A stretch of DNA of 64,000 bases from Ephydatia muelleri (taxonomy: Eukaryota > Porifera > Demospongiae > Spongillida > Spongillidae), in contig JABACO010000005.1 of NCBI GenBank assembly GCA_013339895.1, positions 372,001 to 436,000 on the forward strand. Direction: 5' to 3'. The position numbers and the translations under genes were made by a program. This document shows, piece after piece, positions 55,026 to 64,000 of this stretch. Position 1 is the first letter of the stretch, and every line of letters starts with the position of its first letter. Below the pieces are notes generated by a model. That model searched no databases, had not been told where the DNA came from, and worked only from the letters and a program-made list of their open reading frames with translations.

Positions 55026-56405
55026 GCTCACACGGCTTAAACGTAAACTGACTAAGCTTCGCTTGAACCAACATGGCCAGTTGAAGACACTGGTTGAAGC
55101 CATCAAGGTTTTCCTATTTTCATCCGCTCTCCACCACTTACCCTATGTTTCTTAGATTGAGCTGAAAACATCCAATTGCCTTCTAGGCTAAGACTATGTG
55201 AACACTGTTACAAAGTACCAGCATATTTCTTAAAGGTCATGGCAAATCCATTCCTATTCTATACTCAGTGTGTGCATTGTATAGTTACGAATGTGTGTGT
55301 GTGTGTGTGTGCATACTAATGAATGTGCATATGCGTGTGTGTAGTCATTTTGATCCTGGGGTGTACTTGTACACAGATCCACTATTATGATGCTATTGGC
55401 TATCATGGATCCTGAAGGTACCAAGTTAAGACAGATGCAGCGCCTCAGAAGAGAACATGCACTAATAAGGTTAGCTGCATGCATGAATAGCACAATGTTG
55501 TTTATTTGTAGGGGCCAAGCTAGTATGACAAATTGAACCCATTCATGCCTGCATAGATGGGTATGTAAAGAAACTTATCATACAGCATATTCATATTTGT
55601 GACTGTATTGCGTCAGATATTCAAGAAAGATATTGTGGTTAAAGCTCCCTACAACAAATAACAATCCTGGTATGGTGGTAAAGCATTACGTGGATACAGT
55701 TGTGAAGTTGCAAGGCACTTTGCTCTTTGTGACCTTATACAGTGATGGTGCTAATTTTAGTGTGGGTGGTCCCAGACATGCCACACTTTCTTATCGAGGC
55801 TGTCATAGCTGCCTTAAGGATTTGCTGTGCACCATGTGTACAAACTGGATAGCTGCTGCAATTCAACAGACTATTATTAAGAATGTGTCTTTCACCAAAT
55901 GTATGATGTACGTGTAGAACCCAGCTGTGAAAACCTGGGCTGTATGGTTGTTGTGTGTATAGTAACATACACAATGTAGGTTGAAGGGGTGGTACTTCAT
56001 CTGACAGGTGCAGGCAACCATGGTTATTACTAATGTCTCAAAAAAAAAAAAAAACTGTCCCAAACGAGTCCCAAATAAAGTTCTTTTGAAATTATGGCTT
56101 CATGTCAGAGTTTTTTTTTTTTTTTTTCCTTTGTTTATTGGTATTGTCCTTGCAGAGTGCCCTACCCGCACAAGAGTGGATTGTGAGAGTGAGAACATCA
56201 GTATTGCTGTGTGTCCAATGTTGCTTTGTCATCAACATTGTGATCGCTATGCTGCATCAAATAGCTTTGTGTTTGGAAGCTCCATCCGAAATACTGTAAG
56301 TGCATATTTTCAAACCTATATGCAATGCTACACTCTGCAGCATATTGAAAGCTGGTGGTCGAGGCTGAGATGTTTCAAAACAGTTTTGAGCAAAAACTGT
56401 GTTAG
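55026..56405 (+). pseudogene. Spliced integrase-core protein (DDE), decayed
   Basis: Exon-like blocks in family order. 55026-55107 LTRLKRKLTKLRLNQHGQLK. 55377-55469 IMMLLAIMDPEGTKLRQMQR with LRREHALIR. 55512-55565 GPS, stop, YDKLNPF, then ACIDG in another frame. About 55630-55715 KILWLKLPTTNNNPGMVVKH with YVDTVVKLQ. 56156-56295 CPTRTRVDCESENISIAVCP ... NSFVFGSSIRNT. 56341-56405 HIESWWSRLRCFKTVLS. This is a widespread animal integrase-like family (DPEG..LR..RLRRR; CIDG; TNNNP; D.GTEN; F.YG.S..N.RIE.WW). Asp of CIDG, Asp of RVDCESEN and Glu of IESWW stand at the catalytic positions. TAG at 55521-55523, loss of the WHIDG segment and a frame change make it a pseudogene. The 55.7-kb intron starts with GC, a rare donor or a mutated GT. 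Confidence 0.65.
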
Positions 56406-56450
56406 TGTCTTGAGCACAATGCAATAACTGCTTGAAGTTCATTGCTCGAG

Positions 56451-56470
56451 AGCGCGACCAACTGGGCCAC
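56451..56470 (-). repeat. tRNA-like A-box word, SINE remnant, copy 2
   Basis: Reverse complement is identical to 49165-49184. Confidence 0.4.
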
Positions 56471-56775
56471 CATATTTCCGTGAGTCTTATACTTGACAAT
56501 GATGGCATATATAGACTCAATATCTGATCGATCTGGACAGGACAATTGGACAGAATGGTGCAACTTTTAAATTGTCTTCATCCAAATGGAGTATAAAGCA
56601 GAGTTGTAATGAACCCACCAAAAGCTAGCTAAAACAGCTAAACAAACCTTGCGCAGCTAGCTAAGCTAAAAATAAAAACAAAAAACAGCTAAAAACAGCT
56701 AAAAACAGCTAAATTTTAGTTTTGTATTTTGCTATTATAATTATACTTTATTATTGATATTAACTATGTTAAAAC

Positions 56776-57371
56776 TAGTGATGTACCGATACACTTTTAT
56801 GTCAGTCCGATACTTGCATACCGATATTTGTGGTAATAATGCCATTAACATTGCCGATACCGATATCATAAGTTTTTGCAAAATGTAATTTTAATATTTA
56901 TAATCAAATACAGGTAAATTATGTTTCAGAAAAAGTAACATTTCTGCCTTTTCTGTTCCTAATCGATTCCGTTCTTTGGAGATAATGTCACCTGCACTGC
57001 TAAATAATCGCTCAGAAGAGGCTGAGGAGGGTGGGATAGAAAGGTATTTACTTGCCATTACAGCCAACCCTTTCCACAATACTTGCTTAGTTTTCCAATA
57101 GATCAAAGGGTCAATATGACGATCCTGTATTGGCGCTTTTCTTCTTACGTTCTGAAGACAAACTACTATTGCCCTGTTGTTGACTTTGACTGGGGCCTGC
57201 TGCGTGACTCTCTTCAACATGTGCTTCAGCCATTTTGATTGAGGGTGTGTCAATGGTTAGTGAATCGTTAAATATCGGTAAACTATAAATATTGTACCGA
57301 TATCCGATGCTGACCGATACAATTAAAAAAGCGCCGATTCCGATCCTGATATCGGTATCGGTACATCACTA
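56776..57371 (-). mobile_element. hAT element (inner) with GTTAAAAC duplication, 596 bp
   Basis: The ends TAGTGATGTACCGATAC and GTATCGGTACATCACTA are perfectly inverted over 17 bp, and GTTAAAAC flanks both (56768-56775 and 57372-57379). It is inserted in the outer hAT and is therefore younger. Internally deleted; carries only the transposase C-terminus. Confidence 0.92.
56891..57253 (-). pseudogene. hAT transposase C-terminus (dimerisation domain)
   Basis: About 120 residues on the minus strand include YWKTKQVLWKGLAVMASKYL then SIPPSSASSERLFSSAGDII and LGTEKAEMLLFLKHNLP, the standard hAT C-terminal dimerisation motif of the ZBED/AC-like group. The catalytic region is deleted. Confidence 0.85.
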
Positions 57372-57902
57372 GTTAAAACATCATCATTATTTGTCCATGC
57401 AAGAGTTTCAAACTTCCATGTTTATTTTGCACAGTACACAATGTGTCTAGTGTTGTTGAAATGATTATATATGCACCATCTTCGCTCTCTTGTGAAGAAG
57501 CCCAGAATTGTACTTGGCTTTCACAAGACCACTCAACAATTCGTCTGCCATTCTGGTGCGCTTAGCAGTAACAATGAGCCCTGCGTGGAAAAATATTCTC
57601 TCCACAAGTGCAGAGGATCATTCCATGTTATCCATTCAGATGATGATGTAACGTACATACGTACGTACGTAGGCATAGCGATTTTTTAGCGATTTAGCGG
57701 CGCTACGTGATAATGGACATCGCTAGCCAAATAGCGGAATGCTGAATGGTTTTTTCCGCTAAGCGGTCGCTATTTAGCTAGCGGTTACAACTCTGGTATA
57801 AAGCAAGTTCTAAATTTAACATACACCACCCCCTTCCCCCTCCAAATTTTTGTGATCGACTACATCCATGTAAAGATGCTATGAAAGGGGGAAAACTTAT
57901 GA

Positions 57903-58227
57903 AACAAGTACACGTAAATAAAAACAGCCTCTACAAGAAAGTTGGTGGCATATAGGATTGAAAGACAACGGTGGTGTAAAAAGCATGGAAACAAAATTTG
58001 ACTGGAATGTGACTAGGTAAAATGAACTAGGCCTATATTTAGCACACTCAGTACATTCTAACATAGTGCATGCTGATGCCAGAGTGTGCTAAATATAGGC
58101 CTAGGTCATTTTACCCAGTCACATTCCAGTCAAATCTTGTTTCCGTGCTATTTACACCACCACTGTCTTTCAATCCTATATGGTACCAAACTTCCTCGTA
58201 TAGAGAATGTTTTTTATCTACTTGTAT
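57903..58227. mobile_element. Fold-back element, copy 2
   Basis: Arms with GGTGTAAAAAGCATGGAAAC, AGGCCTATATTTAGCACACT and the inverse. More diverged than copy 3. Confidence 0.9.
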
Positions 58228-58430
58228 CAGACTATCAGTATCCAGATCAAACTCAACACTCATCCAGCTAGAACCCAACATGATGAAATCATGGCTATGT
58301 TGCACATAACATGGATGACATCTTTGTTGTTTGGAAAGGGTCAGAGAGACTTTGGGACTTATGTAATGAAGCTCACAATGAAGCCCATTTCCTAGACACT
58401 ATACCATCTAATACAAGGGCACATCACAGC

Positions 58431-59217
58431 TCAACATATGAGTAGGGACTCAACCATGAGTAGGACTCAACCATGAGTAGGGACTCAACCATGAGTAGGG
58501 ACTCAACCATGAGTAGTGACTCAACCATGAGTAGTGACTCAACCATGAGTAGTGACTCAACCATGAGTAGGGACTCAACCATGAGTAGGGACTCAACCAT
58601 GAGTAGGAGGGGCTCAACCATGAGTAGTGACTCAACCATGAGTAGTGACTCAACCATGAGTAGTGACTCAACCATGAGTAGGGACTCAACCATGAGTAGT
58701 GACTCAACCATGAGTAGTGACTCAACCATGAGTAGGGACTCAACCATGAGTAGGGACTCAACCATGAGTAGTGACTCAACCATGAGTAGGGACTCAACCA
58801 TGAGTAGTGACTCAACCATGAGTAGTGACTCAACCATGAGTAGTGACTCAACCATGAGTAGTGACTCAACCATGAGTAGGGACTCAACCATGAGTAGGGA
58901 CTCAACCATGAGTAGGGACTCAACCATGAGTAGGAGGGGCTCAACCATGAGTAGTGACTCAACCATGAGTAGTGACTCAACCATGAGTAGTGACTCAACC
59001 ATGAGTAGTGAACTCAACCATGAGTAGTGACTCAACCATGAGTAGTGACTCAACCATGAGTAGTGACTCAACCATGAGTAGGGACTCAACCATGAGTAGG
59101 GACTCAACCATGAGTAGGGACTCAACCATGAGTAGGGACTCAACCATGAGTAGGAGGGGCTCAACCATGAGTAGTGACTCAACCATGAGTAGGGACTCAA
59201 CCATGAGTAGGGGCTCA
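58431..59217. repeat. 18-bp minisatellite, about 43 copies
   Basis: The unit ACTCAACCATGAGTAGGG alternates with ACTCAACCATGAGTAGTG. Rare longer units with GTAGGAGGGGCTC occur near 58605, 58931 and 59152. Because 18 is a multiple of 3, frames stay open on both strands (MSRDST/MSSDST and SLLMVE). No flanking coding features, so not called as a gene. Confidence 0.97.
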
Positions 59218-59219
59218 AC

Positions 59220-59767
59220 ACACACATAACATACTAACATACATCAAAACAACAAACAAATGTCCTCCTCCAGCCCCAATGTGTCGCCAAGGCATTGTCC
59301 TGGGTGAATTGTTCAGGTACCCCCGGACCAACACGAATGAAGACAATTGAATGAGCAGATATCTCAGATAATAACATCACTCCTGCATGAAGAGGGGATA
59401 CACAAAACAGGTCAAGTCGACGGGTACACTTCAGAGACAGACAAAATAAAATGATATACAAGACAAGAACAGGCCAAACCAGAAGCTCCTTTCTGGCACT
59501 CCCATACAATACACACATCCACGAAGTCTGAGGGTCAGATGAGAAGGTGCCAACACCATGCAGCTCTTTCCCGAGACACCTACCATCGCCTTAAGAAAGA
59601 ATTGTTCGTTGAGCAACCTCCGTTTCAGAGCCAAACAAAAGGAACAGACGCTTGCTTGTCGCTTGTCTCGTTCCCGTAAATATCGGATCCAGCAACAGGA
59701 AATCACGAACGGGCGGAAAGTCTAATATAGGCGAAACGCATATACCACACTCAATACGCCAACAGTT
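59220..59767. other. Non-coding stretch
   Basis: Nothing recognised. Confidence 0.45.
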
Positions 59768-60064
59768 ACAAGTAAATAAAAACATTCTCTAACGAGAAAG
59801 TTGGTGGGCATATAGGATTGACAATGTTGGTGTAAAAAGCACGGAAACAAGTGTGACAGAAATGTTACCGGAAAATTGAAATAGGCCTATATTTAGCCCA
59901 GTCACATTTAGGGAGCGCACGCCTCAGAAAATGGGCTAAATATAGGCCTATTTCAATTTTCCAGTAACATTTCTGTCACACTTGTTTCCGTGCTTTTTAC
60001 ACCAACATTGTCAATCCTATATGCCCACCAACTTTCTCGTTAGAGAATGTTTTTATTTACTTGT
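59768..60064. mobile_element. Fold-back element, copy 3 (best preserved)
   Basis: Arms of about 125 bp start ACAAGTAAATAAAAACATTC and are almost identical, inverted around a ~40-bp loop. Would form a long hairpin. No ORF. Confidence 0.95.
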
Positions 60065-60164
60065 TTCATAAGTTTTTTTTTCTCCGTGTCAAAGAATTTC
60101 TAAACGCTTTGTTTTTACAATACGACTTTAATAATGAAAAGTAGTAAATTAACGAACACATAAT

Positions 60165-60791
60165 TTATTTAAAATGGTACGTATAATTGTTTTTAATTTT
60201 GCCGCCTCCTCGGCCTCTTCTCCCTCCTCTTCCTCTTCTCCCCCCCCCCCCCTTGGGTATGGCCATGCGGGTGGTGGGGGCAGGAAAAAAGGCGGGGGCA
60301 GCATTGGGGGGAGCAGTGGCGGGGGCAGAACTGGTACTGGCGGTGGGAGGGGCGCTGCTGGTGGTGGTGGTGGGACTAGCTCTGAGGGGGGGGGGGGGGG
60401 GGGGGGGGGGGGCAGCGCTGCTGCTGGCCATGGTGGTGGGGCTAGCGCTGGTGGGGGCAGCGGTGAGGCTAGCGCTGGCGGGGGCAGCGCTGCTGCTGAT
60501 GGTGGGGCTAGCGTTGCTGCTGGTGGTGGGGCTAGCGCCGGCAGGGGAAGCGCTGCTGCTGGTGGTGGGGCTAGCGTTGGCGGGGGCAGCGCTGCTGCTG
60601 GTGGTGGGGCTAGCACTGGTGGGGGCATGCTGGTGGTGGGGCTAGCGCTGGCGGGGGGCAGCGCTGCTGCTGGTGGTGAGGCTAGCGCTGGCGGGGGCAG
60701 AAGTTGTGATGAAGGAGGATGCATGTGCTTCCTCGACCTCCTCCTCTCCTTCAGAGTCATCAAAAAATTCTTTCCCGACTTCTTCAGCCAT
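60165..60791 (-). CDS. Low-complexity Ala/Ser/Pro/Thr-repeat protein with acidic N-terminus and RGG-rich end
   Basis: The minus strand starts MAEEVGKEFFDDSEGEEEVE at 60791. A 13-residue repeat follows (ASPTTSSSAAPAS, 39-bp DNA unit). A basic end has PKGGGGRRGRGGRRGRGGGK and stops at 60165. The frame is broken at an extra G near 60652-60657 and again across the 27-G tract (60386-60412), so the product can only be read piecewise. These homopolymers are prone to sequencing error. A Gly/Ala-rich frame is open on the plus strand too, but lacks the designed-looking acidic and RGG ends. RGG tails often bind RNA (general knowledge). No family recognised. Confidence 0.4.
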
Positions 60792-60799
60792 CTACATGA

Positions 60800-61208
60800 C
60801 AGACAGAGTATTGAAACAACTTGTAAAAAATTTAGTATTTACCTTTGTATTTTTTTCAAGAGAGAAATGTGCTATTGTACGGGTCGTTGGTTTATACCGG
60901 TATACATGCACAGCCACGTTTTCTAGCTGTGCTATAATTCTATTGGTCTAATTTCATCCGTCTATTCACTGATTGGTCGCTTTTTCATGCATGCCATCAC
61001 ATACTGAGGGGGAGGGGTGGAGTGTGTGTGTGTGTAGGTGTGCTAAAATTCTATTGGTAGAATTTCATCCAATCACATGACCTGAGGTGCATGCAGGTGC
61101 AGTGGTGTTGAAATTAGCACATCTGATATATTGTGTTGTTAACTATCTAGCTTCTGCCACTAGGCCTATCACCTATGGAAATTTATTTTTGTAAATGACA
61201 GCAGTTAC
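60800..61208. other. Spacer between the two repeat-protein genes
   Basis: TAAAATTCTATTGGTAGAATTTCATCC and a close variant ATAATTCTATTGGTCTAATTTCATCC (60930 and 61044 regions) form a direct repeat. No gene. Confidence 0.4.
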
Positions 61209-62830
61209 TCAAGATCTGCCATTGTGATGTATATATACCATGCTATAATTGTTGCAAACATGAGAGTATAAGTTGTGCACAATGGACTTTTGGAACAATG
61301 AATTTGTTTTTAACACTATTGCTACTTCTTCACTAGTGAGCTTGCGACACTCATTTGTACATTTCCATTTCAAAGGGCGCATGGTAACCTTATCCCTGTC
61401 CTTTATCTCAAATGCCACTACACACCTACCATTGAGGTCTACTGGAATGGCTCCATGCTGTTTTGTGTGACTGTATGAATTATCAAATAAGTAAGGCTCA
61501 GCCCCAGCAGTATGAAACCTATGCCCGACTAAAATATCACTCTCTTGCAACTTCTTTGCATTAACCTTACGGATAGTTTTTAGCAGTGACCCTGCCTGTG
61601 ATCTTCGTACACTTATTGCTTTAGCAAGTAATGCATCTGCACTAATCTTACTTACTGCTGCACGGGCAGATCTTGTAACAACCTTTTGAGCTAGCAATGG
61701 ATGGCTATTGCAAAAAGCATTGTTTACTTCACTGAGAAGCTCACTATCCCTAAGAATTGCTTTTTCAAGACTCACTCCATACTCTGCTAGTGTGCGAGAG
61801 TTGGGCTCAAACAGGGAGTAACTATATGGGAGAAGATAGGGTTGCAGTACTTTTATTTTACCACACATTATGCCTTATACATGCATCAAAACATTTCACC
61901 AATTGCGCATTACATGAATTATTTCATTTTCATACAACTCAATTTTGGGTAACACTTCTGTACACACGTGTAGTGGACCTTTAAAACAACGTGACATGTA
62001 CAAAGATTGACCTAACCCTTTACATGTACATGGGGGAACTTTTACTTGTGGGAAGCCTTACTGTACATCTGATAACAATTAAACACAGCTGCAGCAAAGG
62101 GTGGATGCGCATGACAGACTTGTACTATAAACACGTGTCTAGTCCTTTCTTCAACATCAGATAACTAATGTACAGACACAGATGCATGCACAAATACCTT
62201 TTGTACAAACAGTGACCTTTACATGTACAAGGAAACTGGGAAGCCTTACTGTACATCTGATAATACGGTATGCAGGCATACAAGAAATGTGTTAATGTGT
62301 GCATGACAGGGAAGCCATGAGCCACGTGCAAAGCAGCCCTTAGATTTTAAATGCTACATACAGCATGCTATAACATACCTTTGGGTGGTAGTGGTAGTTC
62401 CCTTCCAATACCGACTCCTTCTAGCTGCCTTAATGGTAGCTGAATTGCCCCTGTATATCCGCCTTTTAGCAGCACGGTTCTCCTCGAGGCCCTCTCGATA
62501 TCGCTGCCTTTTAGCAGCACGGTTCTCCTCGACGCCCTCTTGATATCGCTGCCTTTTAGCAGCACGGTTCTCCTCGACGCCCTCTTGATATCGCTGCCTT
62601 TTAGCAGCACGGTTCTCCTCGACGTCCTCTTGATATCGCTGCCTTTTAGCAGCACGCTTAGATACAGCATTTGCGTTGTAGGTGTCGCGTACAGAGGCCT
62701 TCTTCTTTTCAGGGTCGGCCTTGTAGCGCTCTCGGGCTTTAGCCTTGTTCTCTTGTGATAAAATATCTTCTCGTTTTTGGAGGTATTCCGCTCGTTGCTT
62801 ACATCTCTTCTTTCGATTACGCGAAGGCAT
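61209..62830 (-). CDS. Two-exon basic-repeat protein, transposon-linked family
   Basis: Exon 1 (62830-62379) starts MPSRNRKKRCKQRAEYLQKR and has RYKADPEKKKASVRDTY, then four to five copies of a 16-residue repeat (ENRAAKRQRYQEGVE). The donor is AAAG|GTATGT. Exon 2 (61821-61209) follows CATATAG and joins in phase 2 to give YSLFEPNSRTLAEYGVSLEK, ILRDSELLSEVNNAF, QAGSLLKTIRKVNAKKLQES, then GHRFHTAGAEPYLFDNSYSH and a Cys-poor C-terminus ending at 61209. The spliced frame is intact at about 355 residues. I recall similar KRAAKRxRYQ repeat proteins from sponge genomes, some upstream of Helitron-like helicases, but no helicase is present here. Function unknown; the basic repeats suggest nucleic acid binding (inference). 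Confidence 0.65.
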
Positions 62831-63491
62831 TTAAAAAAAAAAACAACTTCACTAACAAAAGTAAGTAATGACTAAACTGCGATAGGAACACCAAATAAAT
62901 TTAGTGCAGGTTGGAGCATTTATACTGTATAAAATTATTAAATACATCATTATTTAAAATTAATTCCTATATTATGCTTGCTACTTTTGGTAGATGTGAT
63001 ATGACCTTAAGGGGCACCGTGCCGGTAAATTCTGAAGAGATTGGTACTATTGCCGTTCTTTAAAACCCTTCGTAGCTCAAGTTATACCTTCCTAAGGAAG
63101 ACAACGACGACGACGACGACCAACAATTTTTTTGGGCATGGGCACGAGAAACAGGTTCTTTGTTTGTCTAGAAGCGCATAGTTTTATGAAATGAAACTAG
63201 CATCAAAACGTAGATCTTGATGTTGTCGTTCGATTGCTGCAAAGAGATAAGTGATCCGTTTCTCCGTTGTCCCTCCCGACGCGATTTAAAATTTTTAATG
63301 ACATTCATCATTCCTCAATCAATCCTATATTGAACCTGCTGACGCAGGTTCAGATTATCAACCGAGTCATAAATTCACCCATGCGCTATGCTGCTGGGTG
63401 TGGTTGCAGGCGGACATATTCTTGGCACGTGATAAAGATCAATAAAACCCCACCCAGCTTCCATTTTGGGTTCTTTCTCTAACCATCACAG
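62831..63491. other. Shared upstream region of two divergent genes
   Basis: Lies between the minus-strand gene (start 62830) and the plus-strand gene (start 63492), so it should hold both promoters. A GACGACGACGACGAC run is at about 63105. No clear TATA box. Confidence 0.4.
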
Positions 63492-64000
63492 ATGCCTCTT
63501 TCCCAAAAGGTCAATTGGTTGGCAGCACTTGTATTGTGCCAGATTTATGGACTAGGTGAGTATTTTGGCGGGAAGGGTTATCCGTATCGTTGATGATCGT
63601 ATGTAATACGAAAAGTACCTTTGAAAGGTCATCGCCTATTGTATGGAACTGATAACCGTTCTGGTATGAAAATATTAATACTTCGGTAGTGAGTGTTTAG
63701 GCTCGCATCTAATTCCTTTATGCTCACACAACGCGCGCGCACACGCGTACACACGTACACACAATGCACTGGTACATACGCAATCCCTCCCCATAATTCA
63801 TGTGGCACTCGAGTGTTCAGGTTCCACCTTACATGGAATGTACAAAACATCTTCTGTGTGCTAGGATAGAATGACAGCTGGCTAGGTCACACCTCACAAA
63901 GTATTCTATTATGCGCTATGACAATTAGGGGAGGAGTAGCCTGGGGACTAGATGACTGCACGGAGCAGACAAAGCCTCCATCTTGGTGTAACGAATCTGT
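63492..64000 (+). CDS. Start of a secreted or membrane protein gene (signal-peptide exon), runs off the window
   Basis: Exon 1 (63492-63555) reads MPLSQKVNWLAALVLCQIYG, a typical signal peptide, and ends in phase 1 at G|GTGAGT. A matching phase-1 acceptor at 63939 (GGAGTAG) opens exon 2 from 63940 to the window end: AWGLDDCTEQTKPPSWCNES, with two cysteines. The short 384-bp intron and phase-1 junction match the style of the receptor at 4543-9381. Domain content lies beyond the window, so the function is unknown. Confidence 0.6.

Larger units (their letters stand above)
56599..57795. mobile_element. hAT element (outer) with GTATAAAG duplication
   Basis: The ends CAGAGTTGTAA and TTACAACTCTG are inverted and flanked by GTATAAAG (56591-56598 and 57796-57803). 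Subterminal repeats (AAAAACAGCTAAAAACAGCT; TTAGCGATTTAGCGG) lie near both ends. No transposase of its own was found. A second hAT is nested inside. Confidence 0.85.

Noticed and set aside
58424-59227. 804-bp open frame (SLLMVE repeats) as a repeat protein gene
   Set aside because: All frames stay open because the repeat unit is 18 bp; no start context, flanking exons or non-repeat ends.

Overview
The window looks like nuclear DNA of an early-branching marine invertebrate, most probably a sponge (inference). Cell-type genes have many short GT-AG introns (about 50-640 bp) and extracellular Ig/FN3/LamG modules. Microsatellites and long G or C tracts are abundant, and there are many transposons. 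One two-exon gene has a basic repeat protein of a kind I associate with sponge transposon-like families. There is no bacterial operon, no rRNA or tRNA gene and no CRISPR array.

Layout. 1-2476: 3' end of a Ty3/mag-like LTR element. 2871-4198: two non-autonomous DNA elements. 4543-9381 (+): a nearly complete type I membrane receptor with Ig and FN3 domains. 10.9-14.7 kb: tandem repeats and a broken PHD-finger locus. 15.4-16.4 kb (-): C-terminal half of a TTF/ZMYM-type hAT transposase. 17.2-17.7 kb (-): relic of a DNMT3-like DNA methyltransferase, followed upstream by two minisatellites, one of which has an exon-like unit. 19.6-26.2 kb: a three-level nest, with a Merlin transposon inside the gag of a mag-like LTR element that itself sits inside a cysteine-rich ORF resembling KDZ-transposon proteins. 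27.9-28.5 kb: tyrosine-recombinase relic. 29.7-34.1 kb: a hAT nested in another element, then a transposon with 7-bp target duplications and a 22-bp terminus-only relative beside it. 35.8-39.4 kb: fold-back elements and G/C-tract MITEs. 40.6-43.2 kb (-): usherin-like FN3/LamG pseudogene. 49.3-54.7 kb: a young LTR retrotransposon with identical 184-bp LTRs. 55.0-56.4 kb (+): spliced integrase-core pseudogene. 56.6-57.8 kb: hAT inside hAT. 58.4-59.2 kb: 18-bp minisatellite. 60.2-62.8 kb (-): two repeat-rich protein genes. 63.5 kb to the end (+): first exons of a secreted or membrane protein.

Functional picture. The intact-looking host genes are the receptor at 4.5-9.4 kb and the signal-peptide gene starting at 63.5 kb. 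Most other coding matter is transposon protein or decayed host gene. Target-site duplications could be read for at least six insertions, which fixes element boundaries and the order of several insertions. The most notable signals are a textbook -1 frameshift site in the young retrotransposon, NRF1-like GCGCATGCGC motifs in the LTRs of all three LTR elements, terminus-only 22-bp transposon copies, and a DNMT3 relic whose nonsense codon looks like CpG decay.
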